Source of the DNA: Comamonadaceae bacterium
GTDB lineage: Bacteria > Pseudomonadota > Gammaproteobacteria > Burkholderiales > Burkholderiaceae_C
NCBI GenBank assembly: GCA_947447355.1
Contig: CANFJF010000002.1
Coordinates: 1-64,000 of the forward strand
Direction: 5' to 3'
DNA length: 64,000 bases
Part shown: piece after piece, positions 17,290-24,937 of the stretch
How positions within the stretch are numbered: position 1 is the first letter of the stretch
Layout of the letters: each line of letters opens with the position of its first letter
Program-made: the position numbers and the translations under genes
The notes under the pieces: model-generated
Told to the model about the DNA's origin: nothing
What the model saw: the letters and a program-made list of their open reading frames with translations, nothing else
The model's database searches: none

Positions 17290-18660
17290 ATGAGCAAAAA
17301 AATGCCAGACCTGACCCTTGCAATGGCCGACTTTGCCACCCGCAAACAGACTTATCCGCCGCTGGCACGATCGCGCGCGTTGGACGCCATGATTGATTGC
17401 ATCGGTTGCATGTTGGCCGGAAGTCGTGAGCCGCTGGCTGCGCCATTGTTGAAAGTGCTGCCCACGACGCAGGGCGAATCTGCGCTTCATACGGCTTTGT
17501 TGATCGGCACCGGCCGCTACGGCTCGCCCGCAGATGCTGCGCTGTTCAACGGCACGGTTGCGCATGCGCTTGACTACGACGACACCAACCATCCGGCCTA
17601 TGCCCATCCGAGCGCGGTGCTGGTCCCCGCACTTTTGGCCGCCGCACGAATCACAGGCGCGAGCGGCTCCGACCTGATCGATGGCTACATCGCTGGTTTC
17701 GAGATTTTTGGCAAACTGGGGCGTGCAATGAACACCCAGCATTACAAACGCGGCTGGCATGCAACCTCCAGTTTTGGCACCCTCGCGGCCGTTGTGGCTG
17801 TCGCCAGAATCCTGGGACTGAACCGGCAGAAAACAGTGATGGCACTGGGCATCGCGGCATCGTCTGCCTCGGGACTGCGCGCTAACTTCGGCAGCATGGT
17901 GAAACCGCTGCATGCGGGTTATGCCGCACGTAACGGTGTCTTGGCGGCGCAGCTGGCGCGGGAAGGTTTTGATGCATCGGAGGTCGTGCTCGAACATTCG
18001 TATGGCTACTTGTCAGTCTTCAACGCCGGCATTGGTTTTGACGTTGACCCGCTACTGGCGTTGGGTGAGTCTCTGGAAATTCAAACCGAGCACGGTTTGG
18101 CGCTCAAACCGTATCCTTCCTGCGGGGCCACGCATCCTGGGATTGAAGCGGCGCTAGCACTTCACGCGGAGCTCAATGGTGAAGAGATCGCCAGCATCGA
18201 GGCGGGCGTTTGCGAGATGGCTTTTTCACCGCTGATTCATGTGATGCCAAAGACCCCACTAGAAGGTAAATTCAGCCTGCATTTCTGCGTTGCGGCGGCG
18301 CTGGTGTTCGGTGAAGTCAAGCTATCAACCTTCACAGATGCCAAGGTGATGGATCCGCGCGTGCGCGCCTTGATTGCAAAGATGTCGATGAAAACAGATG
18401 AGCGCTGGAAAGATGACAGTGAATTTTCAACTGAGATCACCGTGATGACGCAGTCCGGCAGGCGGCTGTCACGTCATATTCCGCTGGCGGCCGGAAAACC
18501 GGAGCGCTGGTTCAGTCCGCAGCAGTTGCGCGCGAAATTCGATGATTGCACGGTGGCTTTTGGCGGGGTGTTTCAGAGTCGCGTCTACACCACGCTTCGT
18601 GCTCTTGATCAGATGCCAGACGCCATGGCGTTGATCTCGCAATTGACGATCAAGGAATGA
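17290..18660 (+). CDS. MmgE/PrpD-family protein
   Basis: ATG 17290 is preferred because the track start (17197) lies inside the upstream SDR gene; no strong ribosome site is visible, so the start is moderately certain. The roughly 456-residue product has the family motif VAHALDYDDTNHPAYAHPSAVLVPALLAA, the CGATHPG segment and the usual two-domain length. The family includes 2-methylcitrate dehydratase PrpD, cis-aconitate decarboxylase and iminodisuccinate epimerase, all acting on di- or tricarboxylic acids. Its presence supports a polycarboxylate-type or hydroxyacid substrate for this operon. The specific reaction is unknown. Confidence 0.85.
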   Translation: MSKKMPDLTLAMADFATRKQTYPPLARSRALDAMIDCIGCMLAGSREPLAAPLLKVLPTTQGESALHTALLIGTGRYGSPADAALFNGTVAHALDYDDTNHPAYAHPSAVLVPALLAAARITGASGSDLIDGYIAGFEIFGKLGRAMNTQHYKRGWHATSSFGTLAAVVAVARILGLNRQKTVMALGIAASSASGLRANFGSMVKPLHAGYAARNGVLAAQLAREGFDASEVVLEHSYGYLSVFNAGIGFDVDPLLALGESLEIQTEHGLALKPYPSCGATHPGIEAALALHAELNGEEIASIEAGVCEMAFSPLIHVMPKTPLEGKFSLHFCVAAALVFGEVKLSTFTDAKVMDPRVRALIAKMSMKTDERWKDDSEFSTEITVMTQSGRRLSRHIPLAAGKPERWFSPQQLRAKFDDCTVAFGGVFQSRVYTTLRALDQMPDAMALISQLTIKE

Positions 18661-18736
18661 CCCGATTCGCTGAACACCTGATGCCCCCTTTTTTTGACCG
18701 GCACCGCCACCCACCTGTATTCAAGGAGACAACGTC

Positions 18737-19705
18737 ATGAAATCTGCATTCCTCATTGCCGCTGCTGGCGCCTGCGTCATGCTTGCCCTGGCACCCATCA
18801 CCCATGCGCAGAGCTACCCTAATAAACCGGTGCGGCTGGTGGATCCGTATGCACCAGGCGGCTCGACCAGCGTCGTGTCCCAATCATTCTCAAAAAAATT
18901 CCAGGAGTTCACCGATCAGCCGATGGTGGTCGACCACAAGCCGGGCGCGGGCAGCAACATCGGCAGCGATATCGTCGCCAAAGCCGTGCCGGATGGCTAC
19001 ACGGTATTGTTGGCCTCGAGCAGTCTGGCTATCAACCCCAATCTGTATCGAAGCATGTCATTCGATCCGATCAAAGACCTCACGCCTATCGCTCAGCTGA
19101 TCCGCACCCCGAACGTGCTGGCGGTTAATCCAGCCTTGCCTGTGCGCACGACGTCCGAACTGATTGCCTACGCACGCGCCAATCCAGGCAAACTGAACTA
19201 CGGCTCGTCAGGCAACGGCGCCACCAATCACATGGCCATGGAATTGTTCAAGTCAATGGCCAAAGTCGATATCCAGCACATACCCTACAAGGGAGGCAGC
19301 GAGGCGATGGCCGCGCTTCTGGGTGGACAGGTACAGGTGCTGTTCAACCCGGCATCGACGCTCGCGCCGCAGGATAAATCCGGCCGATTGCGCATGATTG
19401 CTGTCGGCAGCCCTGAGCGCATCAAAGGCCTTAATCTGCCGACGGTGGCAGAGTCAGGACTGCCGGGATTCCAGTCGGAAGTCTGGTTCGGTTTGTTCGC
19501 TCCCGCCGGCACGCCAGCGCCTGTGATCGCGAAACTCAACGCGGTTACGAACCGCATCCTGAAAGACCCCAGCGTCGCTGAAGTCCTGAACAAAGCCGGG
19601 CTGGAACCGGTCGGGGGAACCATCGAAGACATGGGCAAACTGCTTCAGACCGACACCGCGCGTTGGTCGGAGGTGGTCAAGGCCACTGGTGCGAAAATCG
19701 AATAG
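18737..19705 (+). CDS. Bug-family periplasmic binding protein 3
   Basis: 322 residues; start ATG 18737 has AAGGAGA ideally spaced. The signal peptide MKSAFLIAAAGACVMLALAPITHAQ|SYPNKP is clear. Typical Bug segments follow: VRLVDPYAPGGSTSVVSQ, HKPGAGSNIGSDIVAKAVPDGYT, IPYKGGSEAMAALLGGQVQVLF. It sits 76 nt after the MmgE/PrpD gene and ahead of a GntR regulator. It is the third solute receptor in the window lacking partner TctA/TctB genes. Confidence 0.92.
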   Translation: MKSAFLIAAAGACVMLALAPITHAQSYPNKPVRLVDPYAPGGSTSVVSQSFSKKFQEFTDQPMVVDHKPGAGSNIGSDIVAKAVPDGYTVLLASSSLAINPNLYRSMSFDPIKDLTPIAQLIRTPNVLAVNPALPVRTTSELIAYARANPGKLNYGSSGNGATNHMAMELFKSMAKVDIQHIPYKGGSEAMAALLGGQVQVLFNPASTLAPQDKSGRLRMIAVGSPERIKGLNLPTVAESGLPGFQSEVWFGLFAPAGTPAPVIAKLNAVTNRILKDPSVAEVLNKAGLEPVGGTIEDMGKLLQTDTARWSEVVKATGAKIE

Positions 19706-19750
19706 TAAAGCCTCACATCGTTACTGCACAAACACCTCCTGATTCTCCTG

Positions 19751-20473
19751 ATGTCCAACCTGAAGCCAATCAAAGTCCCCACATCAGCTGATGTCGAGGC
19801 GCCTGATGTTCTGGTGCAAAGCACCTACCAAGCCATCAAGGATTCGATCCTGGGCAACCGCCTGAGGCCGGGGCACAAGCTGATTCACCAGACACTGGCC
19901 GAAAGTCTGGGTGTGTCGAGAACGCCGGTGCGCGAATCGCTGGAACGGCTGTACCAGGAAGGTTACGTCACACGCATTGCGAATCGTGGCTACTTTGTCG
20001 CAGAGATCGATGTGCAGGAAGTCAGGGAGCTTTACCAGACGCGTGAAGCGCTGGAAATATTCTCCTTGCAGCTTATCTTCAAGACCGAAATCGCCCCCGA
20101 GTCCATCACCGCACTCGAGGCGATTAATACACGTTATAAAACCCTGTGCATGGAAAACCTCAGCCGTGAGCGCCTGATGGTGGACCGCGAGTTTCATCTC
20201 GCACTGGCGGCCCTGTCTGGCAACCAGTATTTGCGTCGGACGCTGGGCGGCATCTTTGATCGGCTGATCCTCAAACGCCGGGTTGAAGGATTTCACGACC
20301 TGCGCGGCATCGAACCCTGCGAAGACCACGTTCGCATTCTGGCGGCAATCAGCGCAAACGATGAGCAAGCAGCGGTCGGGTTTCTAAGCAACCACATCGG
20401 TGGCGCGTGCGCCCGCTTTACCCGCTACCTCGAGCCCGGCGATGCGCCTACTTCGTCAACGGCCAAATCCTGA
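19751..20473 (+). CDS. GntR-family regulator, FadR/FCD subfamily
   Basis: 240 residues. The N-terminal winged helix (about 20-90) contains LRPGHKLIHQTLAESLGVSRTPVRESLERL, the classic GntR signature. The C-terminal all-helical FCD domain (about 95-225) has the DREFHLALAALSGNQYLRR metal/effector segment and a late EDHVRILAAI His motif. FCD regulators respond to carboxylic acids and usually repress local catabolic genes. It closes the first half of the plus-strand cluster and is followed by a hairpin. Its operator was not identified with confidence. Confidence 0.9.
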   Translation: MSNLKPIKVPTSADVEAPDVLVQSTYQAIKDSILGNRLRPGHKLIHQTLAESLGVSRTPVRESLERLYQEGYVTRIANRGYFVAEIDVQEVRELYQTREALEIFSLQLIFKTEIAPESITALEAINTRYKTLCMENLSRERLMVDREFHLALAALSGNQYLRRTLGGIFDRLILKRRVEGFHDLRGIEPCEDHVRILAAISANDEQAAVGFLSNHIGGACARFTRYLEPGDAPTSSTAKS

Positions 20474-20480
20474 ACGGTGT

Positions 20481-20516
20481 CGCTAAGGGGCAGAAAATAC
20501 ATCATCTGCCCCAGCG
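20481..20516 (+). terminator. Strong hairpin after GntR gene
   Basis: CGCT-AA-GGGGCAGA pairs with TCTGCCCC-AGCG around a 10-nt loop, only 8 nt after the GntR stop. There is no T-run. It may terminate or attenuate transcription, or stabilise an mRNA end. Confidence 0.4.
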
Positions 20517-20633
20517 ATGATCGCTTGCGGCACCAGCGACAGCTTGAGATGTATTCAATCCCCGCCTGAAAAAGTCAATTGTCAGTTTCGCCCGCACGGT
20601 TCAACATGCTTCTATCGAAGAGGCAATTGCCAG

Positions 20634-20744
20634 ATGCGCACGAAACGAACCCTGATCACATGCGCCGTGGCCTTGATGGCCCTGCCTGCGTTCGCCTTGA
20701 CCCCGCCATGGACGAGCGGGTCATCGCTCAGCGTGGCGAGATGA
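20634..20744 (+). pseudogene. Orphan signal-peptide fragment (36 codons)
   Basis: The ORF encodes MRTKRTLITCAVALMALPAFA|LT, a textbook Sec leader with basic n-region, hydrophobic core and AxA-type cleavage site, then only about 14 unconvincing residues before a stop. An AGAGG-like site lies upstream. The simplest reading is the 5' remnant of a deleted exported protein, perhaps another Bug receptor, as Bug genes occupy similar positions nearby. A real tiny secreted peptide is less likely. Confidence 0.4.
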
Positions 20745-20777
20745 CGTCAGCCTTCAACATCATAAAAAGGAAGCTGC

Positions 20778-21944
20778 TTGGGACCCCTTGCCGGATTGAA
20801 AATCGTCGAATTCGCCGCTGTTGGCCCAGCGCCCATGTGCGCTATGCTGCTGGCCGACCTCGGCGCGACGGTACTGCGCATCGACCGCGTCACGCCTGTG
20901 GAGCTGGGTAGTAAACGGCCGCTGGAATATGACTTGCTGCTGCGCAATCGTGAAGTCATTGCGCTGGACTTGAAAAGCGCGCAAGGCCGAGCGATGGCCA
21001 TGGAAGTGGTCGCTGGCGCAGACGCGCTGATTGAGGGGATGCGCCCGGGTGTGATGGAACGCTTGGGACTGGGGCCGGAAGAATGCTTGAAGCGCAATCC
21101 CAAACTCGTCTTCGGTCGCATGACCGGCTGGGGCCAGAAGGGTCCGCTGGCCGATGCTGCCGCGCATGACCTCAACTACATCGCTGTCACCGGCGCACTC
21201 GATGCTATCGGCCGCCAGGGTCAACCACCCAGTATCCCGATCAACCTGCTGGGCGATTACGCGGGCGGTTCGCTGTACCTGGCGCTCGGCATACTCGCCG
21301 CGCTGCGTGAAAGCGGCCAGTCCGGTCAGGGGCAGGTGGTGGATGCCGCCATCGTGGATGGCGTCACGTCGCTCATGACCAGCATGTATGGAATGCTCGC
21401 GGCGGGCATGTGGGCCCTCGAACGCGGGACGAACATCGCCGATTCCGGCACGCCTTTTTACGATGTGTACGTCTGTGCCGATGGCAAGTATGTTTCAGTC
21501 GCACCGATTGAGACCCGATTTTTTGAAGATCTGCTGCAGCGCTTGGACATCGCCCCTGCGGATTTTCCAGATCGGTGGGACCGGACGCAATGGCCGCGGC
21601 TGCGCGAGACACTGGCCGCTAAGTTCCGCGCACGCACACGTGCCGAGTGGTGCGAGTTGCTTGAAGGCACGGACGCCTGCTTTGCGCCCGTTCTCACGAT
21701 GGCTGAAGCGCCCAACCATCCTCACAACGCAGCACGCGAGGTCTTTGGCGACGTGGGCGGTGTGCGTCAGCCCATGCCGGCGCCGCGTTTTAGCCGCAGC
21801 GTGCCGGATCGGCCTACACCACCGCAAACGTCAAGTCGCGACCAAGCACTCACCACACTGCGCCAGTGGTTAGGCGATGACCGCTTCACCCATCTCGAAC
21901 TGTCGGGACATCTCCACGCCGTGCAGGGCAGCACTGGCGCTTGA
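20778..21944 (+). CDS. Alpha-methylacyl-CoA racemase
   Basis: 388 residues from a TTG start at 20778, supported by AAAAAGGAA just upstream. The CaiB/BaiF fold N-terminus matches the racemase branch (LKIVEFAAVGPAPMCAMLLADLG). By memory of Mycobacterium MCR (His126, Asp156, Glu241), the equivalents His130, Asp160 and Glu245 are all present at a constant offset of four, in ADAAAHDLNY, NLLGDYAGG and VAPIETRFF. The enzyme epimerises (2R)- and (2S)-methylacyl-CoA so branched chains can enter beta-oxidation. It leads the second gene set with a hydratase and paired acyl-CoA dehydrogenases, supporting methyl-branched side-chain degradation. Confidence 0.88.
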   Translation: MGPLAGLKIVEFAAVGPAPMCAMLLADLGATVLRIDRVTPVELGSKRPLEYDLLLRNREVIALDLKSAQGRAMAMEVVAGADALIEGMRPGVMERLGLGPEECLKRNPKLVFGRMTGWGQKGPLADAAAHDLNYIAVTGALDAIGRQGQPPSIPINLLGDYAGGSLYLALGILAALRESGQSGQGQVVDAAIVDGVTSLMTSMYGMLAAGMWALERGTNIADSGTPFYDVYVCADGKYVSVAPIETRFFEDLLQRLDIAPADFPDRWDRTQWPRLRETLAAKFRARTRAEWCELLEGTDACFAPVLTMAEAPNHPHNAAREVFGDVGGVRQPMPAPRFSRSVPDRPTPPQTSSRDQALTTLRQWLGDDRFTHLELSGHLHAVQGSTGA

Positions 21945-21961
21945 ATGAAGGAAACAAAGCC

Positions 21962-22717
21962 ATGATCAACGAATCCCGTGAAGGTGCTGTCGTCACCATC
22001 TGCATGCACGATCCGGAGCGTCGCAACGCGTTCTCGATGCCGATGCGTATCGCACTGCTCAATACCTTTCGTGCACTAGAGGCCGACTCGAGCGTGCGCG
22101 CCATCGTCTTCACCGGCGGCGACAAGTTGTTCTGCGTGGGGGGTGATGTGACCGCCATGGGCCACCAACCCATGGGCGCTGCTCTGGACCGCATGCGCAT
22201 CGTCCACGATCTGGTGCGACTGCTGGCCCAAAGCAGCAAGCCGATGGTGGCTGCCGTTGAGGGCTGGGCCGTTGGCGGTGGACTGTCGCTGGCGCTTCTT
22301 TGCGACACGGTGGTCGCTGCAGAAACCGCGCGTTTCAAGGCCGGCTTTGGCGAAATCGGCATGGCGCCGGACACCGGCATCCTGCACACCTTACCGGGCC
22401 GCGTGGGTCGTGGACGCGCACGACAGATCCTGCTGTACAACGAGGTCTTCAGCGCCAAAGAAGCGTTGGACTGGGGCGTGATCGACCGCATGGTCGGCGC
22501 CGGGGAAGCGGTCAAGGAAGCTTCGCGCCTTGCGGCGATTTTGGCGACCAAGGCGCCGTTGCCGATGGCGCTAACGCGCTCTGTGCTGGCCAGCGGCCTA
22601 GACGACGTCCTGCTGCGTGAACGTGAAATTCAGGCGATGCTGTTCAGTTCCACTGACCATGAAGAAGGCAAGGCTGCATTTTTCGAGAAGCGTGCCGCTG
22701 TTTTCAACGGCAGCTGA
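21962..22717 (+). CDS. Enoyl-CoA hydratase/isomerase (crotonase fold)
   Basis: The ATG at 21962 has GAAGGAAA upstream and is preferred over the track's TTG 21941. The 251-residue protein has the crotonase oxyanion-hole segments FTGGDKLFCVGGDV and VEGWAVGGGLSLALLCDTV, and a Glu in the active-site region (FGEIGMAPDTG). The second half of the active site resembles hydratase/isomerases with relaxed motifs. It overlaps the next dehydrogenase gene by one base, so it is part of the racemase-led operon. Precise substrate unknown. Confidence 0.87.
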   Translation: MINESREGAVVTICMHDPERRNAFSMPMRIALLNTFRALEADSSVRAIVFTGGDKLFCVGGDVTAMGHQPMGAALDRMRIVHDLVRLLAQSSKPMVAAVEGWAVGGGLSLALLCDTVVAAETARFKAGFGEIGMAPDTGILHTLPGRVGRGRARQILLYNEVFSAKEALDWGVIDRMVGAGEAVKEASRLAAILATKAPLPMALTRSVLASGLDDVLLREREIQAMLFSSTDHEEGKAAFFEKRAAVFNGS

Positions 22718-23778
22718 TGATGAGTCTTGACGATGCGCAGGAAAACCTGCGCCTGATCCGTCACAGCGCCAGCGCTGTGGTGCCCCGCGACAAGGGCCCG
22801 CAGCGCGCACGCAGCCTGCGCATGCGGCAACCCGGCTTCGACCGCGGACTGTGGAAGGAGATGTGCAGGCTGGGTTGGGCTGGCCTGCGTGTGCCCGAAG
22901 ATAGTGAAGGCTCGGGCCTAGACGTGGCGGCACTGTGCGCAGTGGCGCAACAACTGGGCGCCTCACTCAGCCCTGAGCCCTTTATTGCCGTTGCGGGCAC
23001 CGCTACGCTGTTGTCTGGCGCGCGGCTGCAGGCCGTGATACGTGGTGACTGCGTCGTCGTCCCGGCCTGGATGGAGCAGCCGCATGATCTGAACCCTGCC
23101 GGCCAGGCGCGCTTTGTGTCTGGCCGCGTGAGCGGCACCAAACTCCTCGTTGCCAGCGCTATGGCAGCTGACGCTTTTGTGGTGGCAACGCTCGACGGGC
23201 TGGCGCTGGTAGATCGCGACGCGCCGGGCGTGACCATCACCAGCGTCAGCCTGCATGACGGAAGCTTTGCGGGCGATGTGGTGTTTGCCGATGCGCCCGG
23301 AGAGATGCTACCTGGCACGCTAGAACGGGTGTTTGAAGAATCGGCTCTCGCCAGTGCTGCCTACTTGCTGGGCGCCATGGAAGTCGCATTCGACATGACC
23401 TTGAGCTACCTGTCTTTACGCCAACAGTTCGGCAAGCCGATCGGTAGCTTTCAGGCGTTGCAACACCGTGCGGTGGACTTGAAGATCCAGATTGAGCTCA
23501 CGCGCGCGGTCATCAATGACGCGGCTTGCGCGCTGGATCGCGACACCTGTGATCTAGCTGCACGGCACGCCTTGGTGTCTCGCGCCAAAGTGCGCGCGGG
23601 CGACGCCGCCATGCTGGTCGCTCGCGAGTCGGTGCAGTTTCACGGCGCCATGGGCATGACTGACGACTGCGACATTGGCCTGTATGCACGCAAGATATTG
23701 ACCGTTCACAATGATTGGGGCTCCGTGGTAGCGCACCGTCAGCGCTTCGCTGCCATCGAACAGTCGCGGGAGGGTTGA
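22717..23778 (+). CDS. Acyl-CoA dehydrogenase-like subunit (non-catalytic partner)
   Basis: 353 residues, with a short N-terminal domain and the C-terminal acyl-CoA dehydrogenase helical domain (LRQQFGKPIGSFQALQHRAVD; VQFHGAMGMTDDCDIGLYARKI). The positions that carry the catalytic Glu in active family members hold none here: the helix reads LERVFEESALASAAYLLG and no IYEGT-like motif exists. It is 1 nt upstream of the next dehydrogenase gene. This matches alpha2beta2 heteromeric dehydrogenases such as mycobacterial ChsE4-ChsE5, in which one subunit is catalytically silent but helps bind FAD. It is probably one half of such an enzyme. Confidence 0.82.
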   Translation: MMSLDDAQENLRLIRHSASAVVPRDKGPQRARSLRMRQPGFDRGLWKEMCRLGWAGLRVPEDSEGSGLDVAALCAVAQQLGASLSPEPFIAVAGTATLLSGARLQAVIRGDCVVVPAWMEQPHDLNPAGQARFVSGRVSGTKLLVASAMAADAFVVATLDGLALVDRDAPGVTITSVSLHDGSFAGDVVFADAPGEMLPGTLERVFEESALASAAYLLGAMEVAFDMTLSYLSLRQQFGKPIGSFQALQHRAVDLKIQIELTRAVINDAACALDRDTCDLAARHALVSRAKVRAGDAAMLVARESVQFHGAMGMTDDCDIGLYARKILTVHNDWGSVVAHRQRFAAIEQSREG

Positions 23779-23779
23779 C

Positions 23780-24928
23780 ATGACCGTCGACTACAACGCC
23801 ATGAGTGATGACGCCTTCCGCACCTTGGTGCACGAGTTCGTCAGTCACCACTACCCCAAGGAACTGCGCTTCCAGATTGGCCAGCTCCATCATGAAGTCA
23901 CCAAAGGTTGGTACCAGACGCTGTCGAGACGCGGCTGGGTCGCCCCGGGGTGGCCCGTTGAAAACGGCGGCATGGGATTGAATCCCACCAAACGCATCAT
24001 CTTCAATGAAGTCTTTGATGCGCACGGCTGTGCGCGCTATGCCGACAACGGCGTGATGATGGCAGGCCCGTTGCTGATTGGCTTCGGTACGTCGGCACAG
24101 CGTGAGCGCTTCTTGCCGAAGGTCCTGAATGGCGAAGAGGTCTGGTGCCAAGGCTACAGTGAACCCGGCTCGGGGTCCGACTTGGCCAGTCTGCGTACCG
24201 AGGCCGTTTGGAACGGCGATGGCTGGAACATCACAGGCCAGAAAATCTGGACCTCGCGTGCCAACCAAGCCGACTGGTGTCACATGCTTGTGCGCACTGA
24301 CAAGAACGTGACCAAGCCGCAAGACGGCATCAGCTACTTCCTCGTGCCGCTCAAGGTGGCGGGTGTCACTATCCGCCCCATCAACATCTTGTCGATGAAG
24401 GACGACTTCTGCGAGGTCTTCCTGGACAACGTCAAGGTGCCGGCCGATGCACTGGTGGGCCAACTGCACAAAGGCTGGGCTATCGTCAAGGCGCTGATGG
24501 GCGGAGAGCGTCTTTTCATCGGCGCGTCAGCCCAGTCGTTCAATGCCTTGAAAATCCTGCGCCAGCTGGCCAAAGATACCGGGCGCTGGGGCGAACCCGC
24601 GTTCATGGACCGCTATGTGCGCTTGGTCGCCGATCTGTATGACCACAACAGCCTTTACGAAGCGGGGCTGGAAAAGGTTCGCGCAGGTGGCGAGCTTGGC
24701 CTTGAGGGTGCCATGCTCAAGGTGCATCAAACCGAAATGTACAAGCGCATTGCCAGCGCCGCCGTCGAGCTTGCGGGGCCGTATGCCGGCGTGAGCAGTG
24801 CCCAAGCGGATGGGCGTGACAGCCAAGTGGCGGCGCACTTCCTGGCATCGCTGTCCACGACGATTTACGGCGGCTCCTCCGAAGTACAACGCAACATCCT
24901 GGCCAAGCAGGCATTGAACCTGCCCTGA
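23780..24928 (+). CDS. Acyl-CoA dehydrogenase, catalytic subunit of a heteromer
   Basis: 382 residues. FAD and substrate motifs are intact (WCQGYSEPGSGSDLASLRT, NITGQKIWTSRANQAD). The usual late catalytic Glu is replaced (TTIYGGSSEVQRN), but a Glu sits at the alternative position used by isovaleryl-CoA dehydrogenase and ChsE4 (MGGERLF, E243). With the preceding gene it should form an alpha2beta2 dehydrogenase of the type that handles bulky or side-chain-bearing CoA esters. It is followed after 9 nt by an NDP-forming synthetase. Confidence 0.88.
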   Translation: MTVDYNAMSDDAFRTLVHEFVSHHYPKELRFQIGQLHHEVTKGWYQTLSRRGWVAPGWPVENGGMGLNPTKRIIFNEVFDAHGCARYADNGVMMAGPLLIGFGTSAQRERFLPKVLNGEEVWCQGYSEPGSGSDLASLRTEAVWNGDGWNITGQKIWTSRANQADWCHMLVRTDKNVTKPQDGISYFLVPLKVAGVTIRPINILSMKDDFCEVFLDNVKVPADALVGQLHKGWAIVKALMGGERLFIGASAQSFNALKILRQLAKDTGRWGEPAFMDRYVRLVADLYDHNSLYEAGLEKVRAGGELGLEGAMLKVHQTEMYKRIASAAVELAGPYAGVSSAQADGRDSQVAAHFLASLSTTIYGGSSEVQRNILAKQALNLP

Positions 24929-24937
24929 GAAAACAAC

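Larger units (their letters stand above)
20474..20777. other. 304-bp gap: hairpin plus signal-peptide fragment
   Basis: Between the GntR gene and the racemase. It holds a strong hairpin (20481-20516), a short secretory-leader ORF (20634-20744) and a ribosome site (AAAAAGGAA) for the racemase. No intact gene is visible; it could be the scar of a deleted binding-protein gene. Confidence 0.6.
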
